Origin: Candidatus Tiamatella sp.
Lineage (GTDB): Archaea > Thermoproteota > Thermoprotei_A > Sulfolobales > Acidilobaceae
Length of the DNA stretch: 36,282 nt
Reading direction: 5' to 3'
Assembly: GCA_015522645.1 (NCBI GenBank)
Contig: WALV01000056.1
Span: 1 to 36,282 of the forward strand
Position 1 is the first letter of the stretch; every line of letters begins with the position of its first letter. Below the pieces are notes generated by a model. It saw only the letters and a program-made list of their open reading frames with translations, was not told where the DNA came from and made no database searches. The position numbers and the translations under genes were made by a program. Of the stretch, positions 28,988 through 36,181 are shown in pieces.

Positions 28988-29896
28988 TTGGGTGAACTAA
29001 CCGAAGAAGTTATAAAAAAGTATATAGAAGCAGGGAGAATAGCGAAAGAAGTGCGTGAATACTCGGATAAGATCGTAAAACCAGGAGAGAAAGCGCTAAA
29101 TGTTTGCTTGGAGCTTGAGGGAAAAATAATAAGCATTGGAGGTAAACTAGCGTTTCCATGCAATATATCTATAAACGAGGTAGCCGCCCATTTCACGCCT
29201 TCCCATAACGATGAAACGAGAATTCCGCCAGACGCTGTGGTGAAAATAGACTTAGGTGTTCACATAGACGGCTATATTGCTGATACTGCGAAAACAATAG
29301 ATCTCTCGGACAAACATGTTCTTCTACTTGAAGCATCAAGGGAAGCACTCGAAAAAGCCGTTGAAAAACTAAAGCCGGGTGTTAAGGCGTTCGAAATTGG
29401 ACTAGTCATAGAGCAAGCTATAAAGAACTATGGCTTCAAGCCTGTCAGGAACTTAACGGGGCATAGCATCGATCGATATAGGATACACGCTGGTCTTTCC
29501 ATTCCTAATTATGGGGACAGGTTTGCGGTATTCAAGATGATTAAAGGCATGACTGTGGCTATAGAGCCTTTCGCGACCAATGGAAAAGGTTTAACTAGAG
29601 AGGGGAGAATTACTAATATTTATTCGCTAGCTAAAACTAATCCCCGTAAACTCGATCAAGAGTCAAGAGAGGTCTTCGATTATATTTCACAGGAATATAA
29701 AACTCTTCCATTTACGCCAAGATGGCTTGTCCCCATCTTTGGGGAAACGACTGTTCAACACGCAATGAGGGTACTGATAAAAACTAAAACCCTTTATGTC
29801 TATCCTATCCTGGTTGAGGTGGGTAAGGGGTTAGTATCCCAGTTTGAGCATACTATATTACTTACAAAAGATGGTAAAATAGTTACTACTGCATGA
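28988..29896 (+). CDS. map: methionine aminopeptidase, type 2
   Basis: A 302-residue M24A peptidase that removes the initiator Met from nascent proteins. Metal ligands are Asp in KIDLGVHIDG, Asp in IADTAKT, His in TGHSID, Glu in AIEPFA and Glu in QFEHTI. The about 60-residue helical insertion after GHSID marks type 2. The TTG start has no clear ribosome site; TAATATTTAA near 28940 may be its TATA box. The stop overlaps the ATGA of the next frame, so DUF1512 is coupled. Confidence 0.95.
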   Translation: MGELTEEVIKKYIEAGRIAKEVREYSDKIVKPGEKALNVCLELEGKIISIGGKLAFPCNISINEVAAHFTPSHNDETRIPPDAVVKIDLGVHIDGYIADTAKTIDLSDKHVLLLEASREALEKAVEKLKPGVKAFEIGLVIEQAIKNYGFKPVRNLTGHSIDRYRIHAGLSIPNYGDRFAVFKMIKGMTVAIEPFATNGKGLTREGRITNIYSLAKTNPRKLDQESREVFDYISQEYKTLPFTPRWLVPIFGETTVQHAMRVLIKTKTLYVYPILVEVGKGLVSQFEHTILLTKDGKIVTTA

Positions 29897-29910
29897 GGTG
29901 TATGTATCTA

Positions 29911-31035
29911 ATGGCAACGAATGGGGCAAGCCTAGCAGATTGGATTTCCGCTATAAGCCAACTTGCATTCCTTCTAATATTCGTTTTATTATTCGTTGGA
30001 GCCAATCAAAGATTTCAAATGTACCTATGGGGTAAAGAAGTAAGAGCAGCGCTTGGAGTATTTTACAAGTACTATAGTGAGGCTGAGGAAAAAACGAGAG
30101 ACCTGCTTGTACGAAACGGTGCAAAACGGCCGAAAACTATTGTTGACAGAATAAAAGATTATGTGACAATATCACCAGTAGACATTGAGCCTACTGATAT
30201 TATTAGAAGACTCGATCACATACTCACAACGGAGAGAAATCATATCAAGGATTTATTGCTAAAAGAAATGCCCGAAAAGGATAAGAGCATAAGGTATAAG
30301 ATTGAGACCTCTCTAGGAATCACCTATGCATTAAACATGCTCTACAAAATCGTGAGACACTACTTACTCACGAGTGAGAAAACCAATAACTACATACTCT
30401 TAATGCAGCTAAAACTCATTCTTCCCCAGATACTCAAAATAGCTGAAAGCTACCGGAAAGCATTAGACGATTTCGTAAAGGGAGCTCCCATAGGTGACTC
30501 TATAGGCCCGCTAATAGTGCATAGGATAGCCCGATCCAATGGAACTTCTGAGTGGATAAACCTAGATGAGGACACGGTAGCTTCGCTTGTAGAGTTCGAG
30601 GATCGTAAAATTATACTGGTAAAAGCCAGTGGCCCTGAATCAAATGTTGGGAGACCTGGAGTAGCCATAGAAGAGATCATAGAGAAGGATTTATTCAAAA
30701 CAGGGAAACCAAAGCTACTCATTACTGTCGATGCTGCATTGAAACTGGAAGGAGAGGAAACAGGGTCTGTAGCTGAAGGAGTTGGAGCAGCCATAGGTGA
30801 CCCGGGGCCTGAGAAAATCAGGATAGAGAGAGTTGCTGCAAAATACAGTATACCACTAAGGACTGTTATAATAAAAATGGGAATGGACGAGGCGATATAT
30901 GCTATGAGAGAGGAAATTTATAAAGGCGGTATCGAAGCATTGAATAGAATTAAGACTATTCTTAAGGAAGAAACCCGGGAAGGCGACACTGTCTTACTGG
31001 CAGGCATAGGAAACAGTATAGGTGTATCACAGTAG
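29911..31035 (+). CDS. DUF1512-family membrane-anchored protein
   Basis: A conserved archaeal protein of unknown function. After a short N-terminus there is one transmembrane segment (ISQLAFLLIFVLLFVGA, about residues 9-30), then a helical region (about 40-185) and an alpha/beta domain (about 190-374) with LLITVDAALKLEGEETG, GAAIGDPGPEKIRIE and VLLAGIGNSIGV. I place the start at ATG 29911 because GAGGTG lies about 10 bases upstream; ATG 29893 overlaps the map stop. The family name rests on my recognition of overall layout and conserved acidic/Gly motifs. It is followed 10 bp later by another small membrane protein. Confidence 0.7.
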   Translation: MATNGASLADWISAISQLAFLLIFVLLFVGANQRFQMYLWGKEVRAALGVFYKYYSEAEEKTRDLLVRNGAKRPKTIVDRIKDYVTISPVDIEPTDIIRRLDHILTTERNHIKDLLLKEMPEKDKSIRYKIETSLGITYALNMLYKIVRHYLLTSEKTNNYILLMQLKLILPQILKIAESYRKALDDFVKGAPIGDSIGPLIVHRIARSNGTSEWINLDEDTVASLVEFEDRKIILVKASGPESNVGRPGVAIEEIIEKDLFKTGKPKLLITVDAALKLEGEETGSVAEGVGAAIGDPGPEKIRIERVAAKYSIPLRTVIIKMGMDEAIYAMREEIYKGGIEALNRIKTILKEETREGDTVLLAGIGNSIGVSQ

Positions 31036-31045
31036 GGTGGGAACA

Positions 31046-31345
31046 ATGCTTGACACCCAGAATAATCCCTATATTCAGTTCCTCTTCCTCCTACTACTCA
31101 TCGGATCAACGATCTGGCTCTTCATACAGACCAGTCAGTCAAAGAAAAAAGAAGCTCCGAGAAAAATTATTACCGTAATTGAGTGCAGCGAAGATGGTAA
31201 AGAAAAGAAAAGAGACTTCCAAGAAGGTGATTATATAGGTAAAACACTAGGGGGATGCGGAGAACATGGTGTAGAAGTAATAAAAGCAATATACACCATA
31301 GAAGAAAAACAACAACCCGCTTCAAAACCCGGGATAACTTTATAA
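31046..31345 (+). CDS. small single-span membrane protein, unknown function
   Basis: A 99-residue protein with one transmembrane helix (FLFLLLLIGSTIWLFI, about residues 11-26), a Lys-rich stop-transfer stretch (SKKKEAPRK), then a small hydrophilic domain with two Cys (VIECSED and LGGCGEHG) about 33 residues apart. I do not recognise a family. It starts 10 bp after the DUF1512 gene with GGGTGG before the ATG, so the two probably act together at the membrane. Its stop codon lies inside the TATA box of the 5S rRNA gene. Confidence 0.68.
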   Translation: MLDTQNNPYIQFLFLLLLIGSTIWLFIQTSQSKKKEAPRKIITVIECSEDGKEKKRDFQEGDYIGKTLGGCGEHGVEVIKAIYTIEEKQQPASKPGITL

Positions 31346-31346
31346 T
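31339..31346 (+). promoter_or_regulatory. TATA box for 5S rRNA
   Basis: TTTATAAT ends 27 bases before the 5' end of 5S rRNA. It includes the TTA-TAA end of the preceding reading frame, so promoter and stop codon share the same bases. Confidence 0.6.
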
Positions 31347-31372
31347 CCTTCAGAACATGATGTATATGACTT

Positions 31373-31498
31373 GCCCGGCCCGGTCATAGCGACCGGGAAA
31401 CACCCGGACTCATCTCGAACCCGGCAGTTAAGCCGGTCGCGTTGGGGTGCCCAGTAGGGTCCGAGAGGACCTGCAGGGGCCCCAAACCGGGACCGGGC
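31373..31498 (+). rRNA. 5S ribosomal RNA
   Basis: The ends GCCCGG... and ...CCGGGC pair as helix I. Inside are GGTCATAGCGACCGGGAAACA, the conserved CACCCGGACTCATCTCGAAC loop, CAGTTAAGCCGGTC and GGGTGCCCAGTAGGGTCCGAG, all characteristic of archaeal 5S rRNA. At about 126 nt it has normal length. The gene is alone, away from 23S. Confidence 0.95.
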
Positions 31499-31582
31499 AC
31501 TATCTCCATCCTTCTAATAACAATTTTATCCTTCTAGCCTTTTTCATGAACAAGCTAGATTCGACGGGGGCGGTGTTAGTCA

Positions 31583-33316
31583 ATGGCAAAGATTATAGTG
31601 ACCTCGGCATGGCCGTATGTTAATAATGTACCCCACTTGGGTACATTGATAGGTAGTTTGTTAAGCGCGGATTTCTTTGCTAGGGCAATGAAGCTGTCTG
31701 GGCATGATGTCATATATGTAACGGGGAGCGATGAACATGGTACACCTATAGAGCTCGAAGCAAGGAAACGGGGTATCGAACCCCGAGTTCTCACAGATCA
31801 AATTCACGAATATGACCTTAAACTGTTTAATGAATTCAACATAGAATTTTCTCTTTACAGCAGAACGGAAAGCGAGGTTCACAAGGAATTCGTTAAAGAG
31901 ATGCTTATGAAAATATACAATAATGGATACATATTCGAGCAAACCGATATACTCCCCTATTGTCCTAGTGATAAAATGTTCCTTCCAGACCGATATGTGG
32001 AGGGAACATGCCCATACTGTGGATACGAACATGCTCGTGGAGACCAGTGCGATAACTGTGGCAGGTTACTACATCCAACCGAGCTAATCAATCCACACTG
32101 TGTTCTATGCGGTGCAACCCCGATCTTCAAAGAAACAAAGCACTGGTTTATAGATCTTAGAAGGCTGCAAGGCCGATTGGAGGAATGGTTAGTCAATCAT
32201 AAACACATGCCTGATAATGTTAAGAAATACAGTTTGTCATGGCTTGAAACGGGGTTGAAGCCCAGGGCTGTTACTAGAGATATAAAGTGGGGTATACCAG
32301 CTCCGTTCCCGGGTGCAAAAGATAAAACCATCTACGTGTGGTTTGACGCTCTCCTAGGTTATGTTTCGGCCACCAAGGAGTATCTAGCCATGAAAACTGG
32401 TAACCCGGATGAATGGAAGAAATGGTGGTTTGACCAGGAAACAAGAACCTATTTCTTCATAGGAAAAGACAATATTCCATTCCACTCGATAATTTTCCCA
32501 GCAATGCTTATGGCTTCTGGTGATCCTTATGTTTTACCATATTTCATTTCTGCTACAGAATACCTTACCTTCAAGGGAGAGCAATTTAGCAAATCCCGTG
32601 GAGTAGGAGTATGGGTGGACGAGGCGCTGGAGATAGCTCCAGCAGACTATTGGAGATGGGTATTAGCCAGGGTCAGACCTGAACAAAGGGATATGAATTT
32701 CTCGTGGAGCGAGTTCTACCGCATAGTGAACAGCGAGTTAAACGACACCATAGGGAATCTGGTTCACAGGGTTCTCACATTAATATACAGGAAGCTTGGA
32801 GGGAAAATGCCTTGCAAACCAAAAATAGATAACGAGGATGAGGAAATGCTAGAAACAGTTAGGGAAAAAGCTTGGAGTGTCGTGCAAAAATACGAGGAAG
32901 TGAAGATTAGGGCCGCCACGGAAGGGATTCTTAGCATAGCGAGAATAGGGAATCAATATTTAAATTCTACTGAACCTTGGAAACATGTCAAATCCAACAA
33001 AGCAAAAGCCACAAGCGTTCTATGGATAGAAGCAAATATCTTGCATCTCATAGCCCTCACCTCATGGCCTATCATACCAAACGCGTCTACCAGACTATGG
33101 AGAATGTTGGGGCAAAAACATGAGATAAGCGAAGCACAGTGGAGCTATATAGATCGAACGCCTGATAAATGCGTTGAAATACCCCAACCAGAACCGTTAT
33201 TCAATAAATTGCCTGAAGATTTTCTAGAGAGAGCTGATCAAATACTTGACGAGGCGCGTGAAAAGGCTAGGCTGAAAAGGCCTCCCGCCCTCAAAGAGTA
33301 CAGGGTAGTAGGATAA
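31583..33316 (+). CDS. metG: methionyl-tRNA synthetase
   Basis: A 577-residue class I synthetase. The HIGH-type motif is PHLGTLIGS and the KMSKS-type motif is EQFSKSRG. A double zinc-knuckle insert carries CPYCGYEHARGDQCDNCG and HCVLCG. TGSDEHGTPIE and WFDALLGY line the Met/ATP site, and the anticodon-binding helical domain fills the C-terminus with NLVHRVL and TEPWKHVK. There is no C-terminal tRNA-binding (Trbp) extension. The ATG follows GGGCGGTG. Confidence 0.96.
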   Translation: MAKIIVTSAWPYVNNVPHLGTLIGSLLSADFFARAMKLSGHDVIYVTGSDEHGTPIELEARKRGIEPRVLTDQIHEYDLKLFNEFNIEFSLYSRTESEVHKEFVKEMLMKIYNNGYIFEQTDILPYCPSDKMFLPDRYVEGTCPYCGYEHARGDQCDNCGRLLHPTELINPHCVLCGATPIFKETKHWFIDLRRLQGRLEEWLVNHKHMPDNVKKYSLSWLETGLKPRAVTRDIKWGIPAPFPGAKDKTIYVWFDALLGYVSATKEYLAMKTGNPDEWKKWWFDQETRTYFFIGKDNIPFHSIIFPAMLMASGDPYVLPYFISATEYLTFKGEQFSKSRGVGVWVDEALEIAPADYWRWVLARVRPEQRDMNFSWSEFYRIVNSELNDTIGNLVHRVLTLIYRKLGGKMPCKPKIDNEDEEMLETVREKAWSVVQKYEEVKIRAATEGILSIARIGNQYLNSTEPWKHVKSNKAKATSVLWIEANILHLIALTSWPIIPNASTRLWRMLGQKHEISEAQWSYIDRTPDKCVEIPQPEPLFNKLPEDFLERADQILDEAREKARLKRPPALKEYRVVG

Positions 33317-33335
33317 AACCTATAAACCAACCAAT

Positions 33336-33344
33336 CTATACATA
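33336..33344 (+). promoter_or_regulatory. TATA box for tRNA-Asn
   Basis: CTATACATA ends 29 bases before the tRNA. A short inverted repeat CCCAC/GTGGG lies between it and the tRNA. Confidence 0.5.
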
Positions 33345-33372
33345 ATTCTTGCCCACAGTAAACGTGGGTCGA

Positions 33373-33445
33373 GCCGGGGTAGCTCAGCTGGTAGAGCGTC
33401 GGGCTGTTAACCCGATGGTCGGGGGTTCAAGTCCCCTCCCCGGCG
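33373..33445 (+). tRNA. tRNA-Asn (anticodon GTT)
   Basis: Acceptor GCCGGGG/CCCCGGC, D-arm TAGCTCAGCTGGTAGAGCG, anticodon arm TCGGG-CTGTTAA-CCCGA giving GTT, variable loop TGGTC, T-arm GGGGGTTCAAGTCCCCT. Discriminator G and encoded CCA (33446-33448). No intron. Confidence 0.96.
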
Positions 33446-33550
33446 CCATAACGTGTGGAGAGGGGGCCCCGGCGCACAAACCCATTCTTCAAAACAAACC
33501 CTCACTTTGAGTTAACTCTTAAAATCCTAGAGAGATAATCCATTGAAACA

Positions 33551-33663
33551 AGGGGCGGACGGGGGTCGATGCTCCAGTAATCCCTGGCTCCAGACCCGGC
33601 GAATAGAATACGGGTCTAATGACCCCAAGCGGGGATGAACTATTACTGGAGCTAAGCTCGGAG
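33551..33663 (+). ncRNA. structured RNA segment in front of the orphan tRNA 3' half
   Basis: A perfect 11-bp stem joins GCTCCAGTAAT (33571-33581) and ATTACTGGAGC (33642-33652). Inside it are a 7-bp hairpin AGACCCG/CGGGTCT (33592-33598 and 33611-33617) and CCCC/GGGG (33623-33626 and 33631-33634). A TATA-like CTTAAAAT at about 33518 would start a transcript near 33550. I do not recognise an RNA family, and no C/D or H/ACA boxes are clear. It may be leader or intervening RNA of the adjacent tRNA half. Confidence 0.5.
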
Positions 33664-33665
33664 AG

Positions 33666-33701
33666 ACCCGTAGGTCGGGGGTTCAAGTCCCCCCGGGCCC
33701 A
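33666..33701 (+). tRNA. orphan tRNA 3' half (positions 38-73); candidate split tRNA
   Basis: From 33666 the sequence is a flawless tRNA 3' half: A38, anticodon-stem strand CCCGT, variable loop AGGTC, T-arm GGGGG-TTCAAGT-CCCCC, acceptor strand CGGGCCC, discriminator A and CCA (33702-33704). CCCGTAGGTC is identical to the spliced tRNA-Lys in this window. No 5' half with GGGCCCG and a D-arm lies upstream back to tRNA-Asn or within 1 kb downstream. Bases 33660-33666 fit half of a BHB (GGAG then bulge AGA). Trans-splicing is therefore likely; a relic of integration or a dead fragment are the alternatives. Likely identity Lys(CUU), Arg(CCU) or Ile2(CAU). Confidence 0.65.
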
Positions 33702-33772
33702 CCACACCCAAACAGGGGAATAACGGGCTCCTAACCCCAATTACTCAATAACTCTCCTCGGGGATGAGAGCA

Positions 33773-34504
33773 ATGCCAGTAATAGAAGAAACTCGGCATG
33801 GGATAAAAATCATAGTCATAAACCGACAGGAAAAACTGAATAGTTTAGATAGTGCGATATTAAACGATCTGGCAGAGAGAGTTGCAAACTCATGCCAAGA
33901 TCCTAGTATAAAAGCAGTAATGATAACAGGTGAAGGGAGAATATTTTCTTCCGGAATAGATCTTGAAGAGGTAGCTAAATCTGAGGCACCCAGTGCGGCA
34001 AGGAAGCCTTTTGAAGCTCTTGGAAATCTGCTAGAAGCTATAATCAACTGCTCAAAGCCCGTAGCAACATTTCTTAATGGCCCGGCAATAGCAGGAGGTG
34101 CAGAAATAGCATTAGCGACTGACATAGTATTCTCAAGTCCAACGTCATTTATCTCATGGCCGGAAATAAAGTGGGGACTGATTGCTCCGATGCTAGCAGC
34201 TAGGCTCCAATCAACGCCACATCACAAATTACTGCATGCAGCATTAACAGGTGATAAGATAACAGCAAAAGAAGCAGAAGAGCTAGGGTTAATTGGAGGT
34301 ATATACAATACAATGAACGATGCTTTGAACTATATGGCTGAAACACTTGAAACGGCCTCCAAGAACCCATTAGCAGCAAAACTATACCTAGAATATAGGA
34401 GGATACACCTAAGAGAAAACCTAGATAAAATAAATCAACTAGCAAAACTTGCTGAAACGCCGGAACTTATAGAAAAAGCAAGGAAATTCCTTTCTAAACA
34501 GTGA
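33773..34504 (+). CDS. enoyl-CoA hydratase/isomerase family protein
   Basis: A 243-residue crotonase-fold protein. The oxyanion-hole and CoA segments are FSSGIDLEEVA and FLNGPAIAGGAEIALATDIVF. Both Glu that serve as acid/base in enoyl-CoA hydratase seem present (GGAE and WPEIKWG). It would hydrate trans-2-enoyl-CoA or act on a related thioester. I prefer ATG 33773, with GGGGATGAG upstream, over ATG 33764. It stands alone between two tRNA 3' sequences that are 33/35 identical, so it may have moved as a unit. Confidence 0.87.
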   Translation: MPVIEETRHGIKIIVINRQEKLNSLDSAILNDLAERVANSCQDPSIKAVMITGEGRIFSSGIDLEEVAKSEAPSAARKPFEALGNLLEAIINCSKPVATFLNGPAIAGGAEIALATDIVFSSPTSFISWPEIKWGLIAPMLAARLQSTPHHKLLHAALTGDKITAKEAEELGLIGGIYNTMNDALNYMAETLETASKNPLAAKLYLEYRRIHLRENLDKINQLAKLAETPELIEKARKFLSKQ

Positions 34505-34514
34505 AACGCTAACA

Positions 34515-34523
34515 CTTATTTAT
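34515..34523 (+). promoter_or_regulatory. TATA box for tRNA-Val
   Basis: CTTATTTAT ends 34 bases before the tRNA, at the usual promoter distance. Confidence 0.5.
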
Positions 34524-34556
34524 CCAAGACCAACCGAATAAGAGAAACACCCGGTA

Positions 34557-34631
34557 GGGCCCGTCGTCTAGCCTGGTTAGGACGCCGCCCTCACACGGCG
34601 GAGGTCCGGGGTTCAAGTCCCCGCGGGCCCA
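34557..34631 (+). tRNA. tRNA-Val (anticodon CAC)
   Basis: Acceptor GGGCCCG/CGGGCCC, D-arm CGTCTAGCCTGGTTAGGACG, anticodon arm CCGCC-CTCACAC-GGCGG giving CAC, variable loop AGGTC, T-arm CGGGGTTCAAGTCCCCG, discriminator A and encoded CCA (34632-34634). It is intact, and an integrase gene begins about 145 bp downstream. Confidence 0.96.
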
Positions 34632-34636
34632 CCACA
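34593..34636 (+). mobile_element. probable attachment site (tRNA-Val 3' end) of an integrated element
   Basis: Archaeal integrases of the type encoded next door insert into tRNA 3' halves and leave the gene intact. The site is inferred from position alone: the far copy, needed to prove it, would lie beyond the right edge of the window. Its start is approximate. Confidence 0.4.
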
Positions 34637-34699
34637 TTTATATACTACCAGTATTTTATGAATATCTGTGATTCGTGTTTTATTCATATCAATTTTAAT

Positions 34700-34731
34700 C
34701 ATGCATATCTCCACCCTCCAACATGCATATC
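34700..34731 (+). repeat. direct repeats CATGCATATC before the integrase gene
   Basis: Two exact copies of CATGCATATC lie at 34700-34709 and 34722-34731, 22 bp apart (about two helical turns). A partial copy CATATCAA lies at 34685. They sit just upstream of the integrase TATA box, where a repressor or the integrase itself could bind. Confidence 0.5.
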
Positions 34732-34734
34732 AAG

Positions 34735-34742
34735 TTTTATAT
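34735..34742 (+). promoter_or_regulatory. TATA box for the integrase gene
   Basis: TTTTATAT ends 36 bases before the TTG at 34778, giving a leader of about ten bases. Confidence 0.45.
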
Positions 34743-34777
34743 CACAATGGATATCCAGTTTAAGCGGGTAATACGGT

Positions 34778-36130
34778 TTGGTTGACCCCGCCTTAGTTGA
34801 TATTTCTAAAATAGACCAGGAGACGCGGTATAAGATATTCATGTACCTATGGAAGAAGCGTGTAGGGAGTAAAGACTTACACATTCATCCTACATATGCG
34901 AATAGGATAAAGAACCGGCGGGTACGTGTCTCGGATAATGTTCTCGGTAAGCTTTTGGAATATTTGACAGCAGAGGAGTTAGCGGAACTCACGGGAGTAT
35001 ATACTATTGAGAAAGTGGAACCTCACACACTAATACAGGTTGTAAAGGCGGGGCTGGCGGACCCACAGCTGAGGGACATTGTGATTGATATGGTTATGAG
35101 GTACGTGGATCTAGGGGAGTACGAGAGGAAATACAGGGTATTAGAGGATGACCTAAAGAAGTTCGAGGAGTTCCTGAGGAGGAACAGGAGGCGTAAAACA
35201 GTCCAAGACAGGCTTTACTATCTCAAAGTAGCGTTAAAGGATAACCAGTTCGTCCTAGACGCCTCTAGGCTAGACGACTACATAATGGAGAAGGCCGAGG
35301 ATTCGATAGACAGAGCAATACACATAGCAAGAGCACTCAAACTATTCCTAAAGGTAGTCGTGAGGCCGAAGGAGCCTAGAAAGTTCCTAATACTATACAA
35401 CAGCTTCACGACCCCCAGCAAGAGAAGAAAGCAACTCCCACGAGCCCTGAAAATACTACACGACAAAGAGGAACCACTCTCACTCGAGGACATAAGAGAG
35501 GTAGCCAGACACATAGAGAATCCAGCCGCTAAGCTAGCCTATGTATTATTGGCAGAGACGGGGCTTCGCCCTAGCGAGGTATTCAACTTAACACTGGGAG
35601 ACATGGACTTAGAGACGAGATCAGTCATACCAGCCAAGATAACGGAGAGCAAAAGGGCATACATAAGCTTCTTCTCGCAGGCAACCCGAGACTACATCGA
35701 GAAAGAATATCTTGAATGGCGTGAAAATTACATCAAGGACAACCTCGCTAGGATAAGGAACATAGCTAGGCAATGGACTCCTAGAGGCCTGTATAACTCG
35801 ATAGATGAGCTAGTAGGGGATTGGGAAAACAAGCTAATACCGATCAAAGAGTCCAGACTACGTTCAATGATAAATGATGCAATGACCGAAGCAGGAATAG
35901 CCTTCAGACTATACGAGCTTAGGAGCTTCTTCACAAGCTGGATGATACAACACGGAGCCCAAGAGATATGGGTAAACATCTTCCAAGGAAGAGCCCCTCC
36001 AAAACAATTCGAAGTAATGGTAAACCACTACCTACAACCAGTACTAGAGAAACGGGGAACATGGAAACAAGCTTTAATCCGAGTACGAGAAAAATTCTAT
36101 GACCCGTTTGCATATACTATATTCCAGTAA
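34778..36130 (+). CDS. archaeal tyrosine integrase (SSV/pNOB8-like)
   Basis: A 450-residue protein whose C-terminal part is an archaeal-type tyrosine recombinase. Box I is AETGLRPSEVFNL (first Arg); a Lys occurs in ITESKRAYISF; box II reads YELRSFFTSWM, with Tyr where many recombinases have His; QGRAPP replaces the usual GH motif; the nucleophile is probably Tyr in VNHYLQPV. This pattern is typical of crenarchaeal virus and plasmid integrases. The N-terminal 230 residues are helical and basic and probably bind arm sites. The TTG start has no strong ribosome site, consistent with a short leader. Placement beside tRNA-Val suggests it made the insertion; the gene is uninterrupted, as in the pNOB8 style. 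Confidence 0.85.
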   Translation: MVDPALVDISKIDQETRYKIFMYLWKKRVGSKDLHIHPTYANRIKNRRVRVSDNVLGKLLEYLTAEELAELTGVYTIEKVEPHTLIQVVKAGLADPQLRDIVIDMVMRYVDLGEYERKYRVLEDDLKKFEEFLRRNRRRKTVQDRLYYLKVALKDNQFVLDASRLDDYIMEKAEDSIDRAIHIARALKLFLKVVVRPKEPRKFLILYNSFTTPSKRRKQLPRALKILHDKEEPLSLEDIREVARHIENPAAKLAYVLLAETGLRPSEVFNLTLGDMDLETRSVIPAKITESKRAYISFFSQATRDYIEKEYLEWRENYIKDNLARIRNIARQWTPRGLYNSIDELVGDWENKLIPIKESRLRSMINDAMTEAGIAFRLYELRSFFTSWMIQHGAQEIWVNIFQGRAPPKQFEVMVNHYLQPVLEKRGTWKQALIRVREKFYDPFAYTIFQ

Positions 36131-36181
36131 ATACTAATATGCCGTCCCATTCAAAATTACATACCAGTTTGGGGTAAAAGA

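Noticed and set aside
33438-33475. CCCCGGCGC repeated after tRNA-Asn as an attachment-site duplicate
   Set aside because: Only nine GC-rich bases are shared; this is expected by chance next to a tRNA.
33449-33701. The orphan half as part of a cis tRNA with a long intron
   Set aside because: No GGGCCCG acceptor strand or TAGCTCAG-type D-arm occurs between tRNA-Asn and 33666; GGGGCCCC at 33464 has no D-arm behind it.
33519-33740. Minus-strand frame reading WWARGDLNPRPTGL
   Set aside because: This string is the well-known false translation of a tRNA 3' half on the reverse strand. It did help to confirm the tRNA fragment.
33702-34556. A permuted tRNA with its 5' half downstream
   Set aside because: The downstream sequence holds no D-arm or anticodon arm before the enoyl-CoA hydratase gene; the next tRNA is a complete tRNA-Val.
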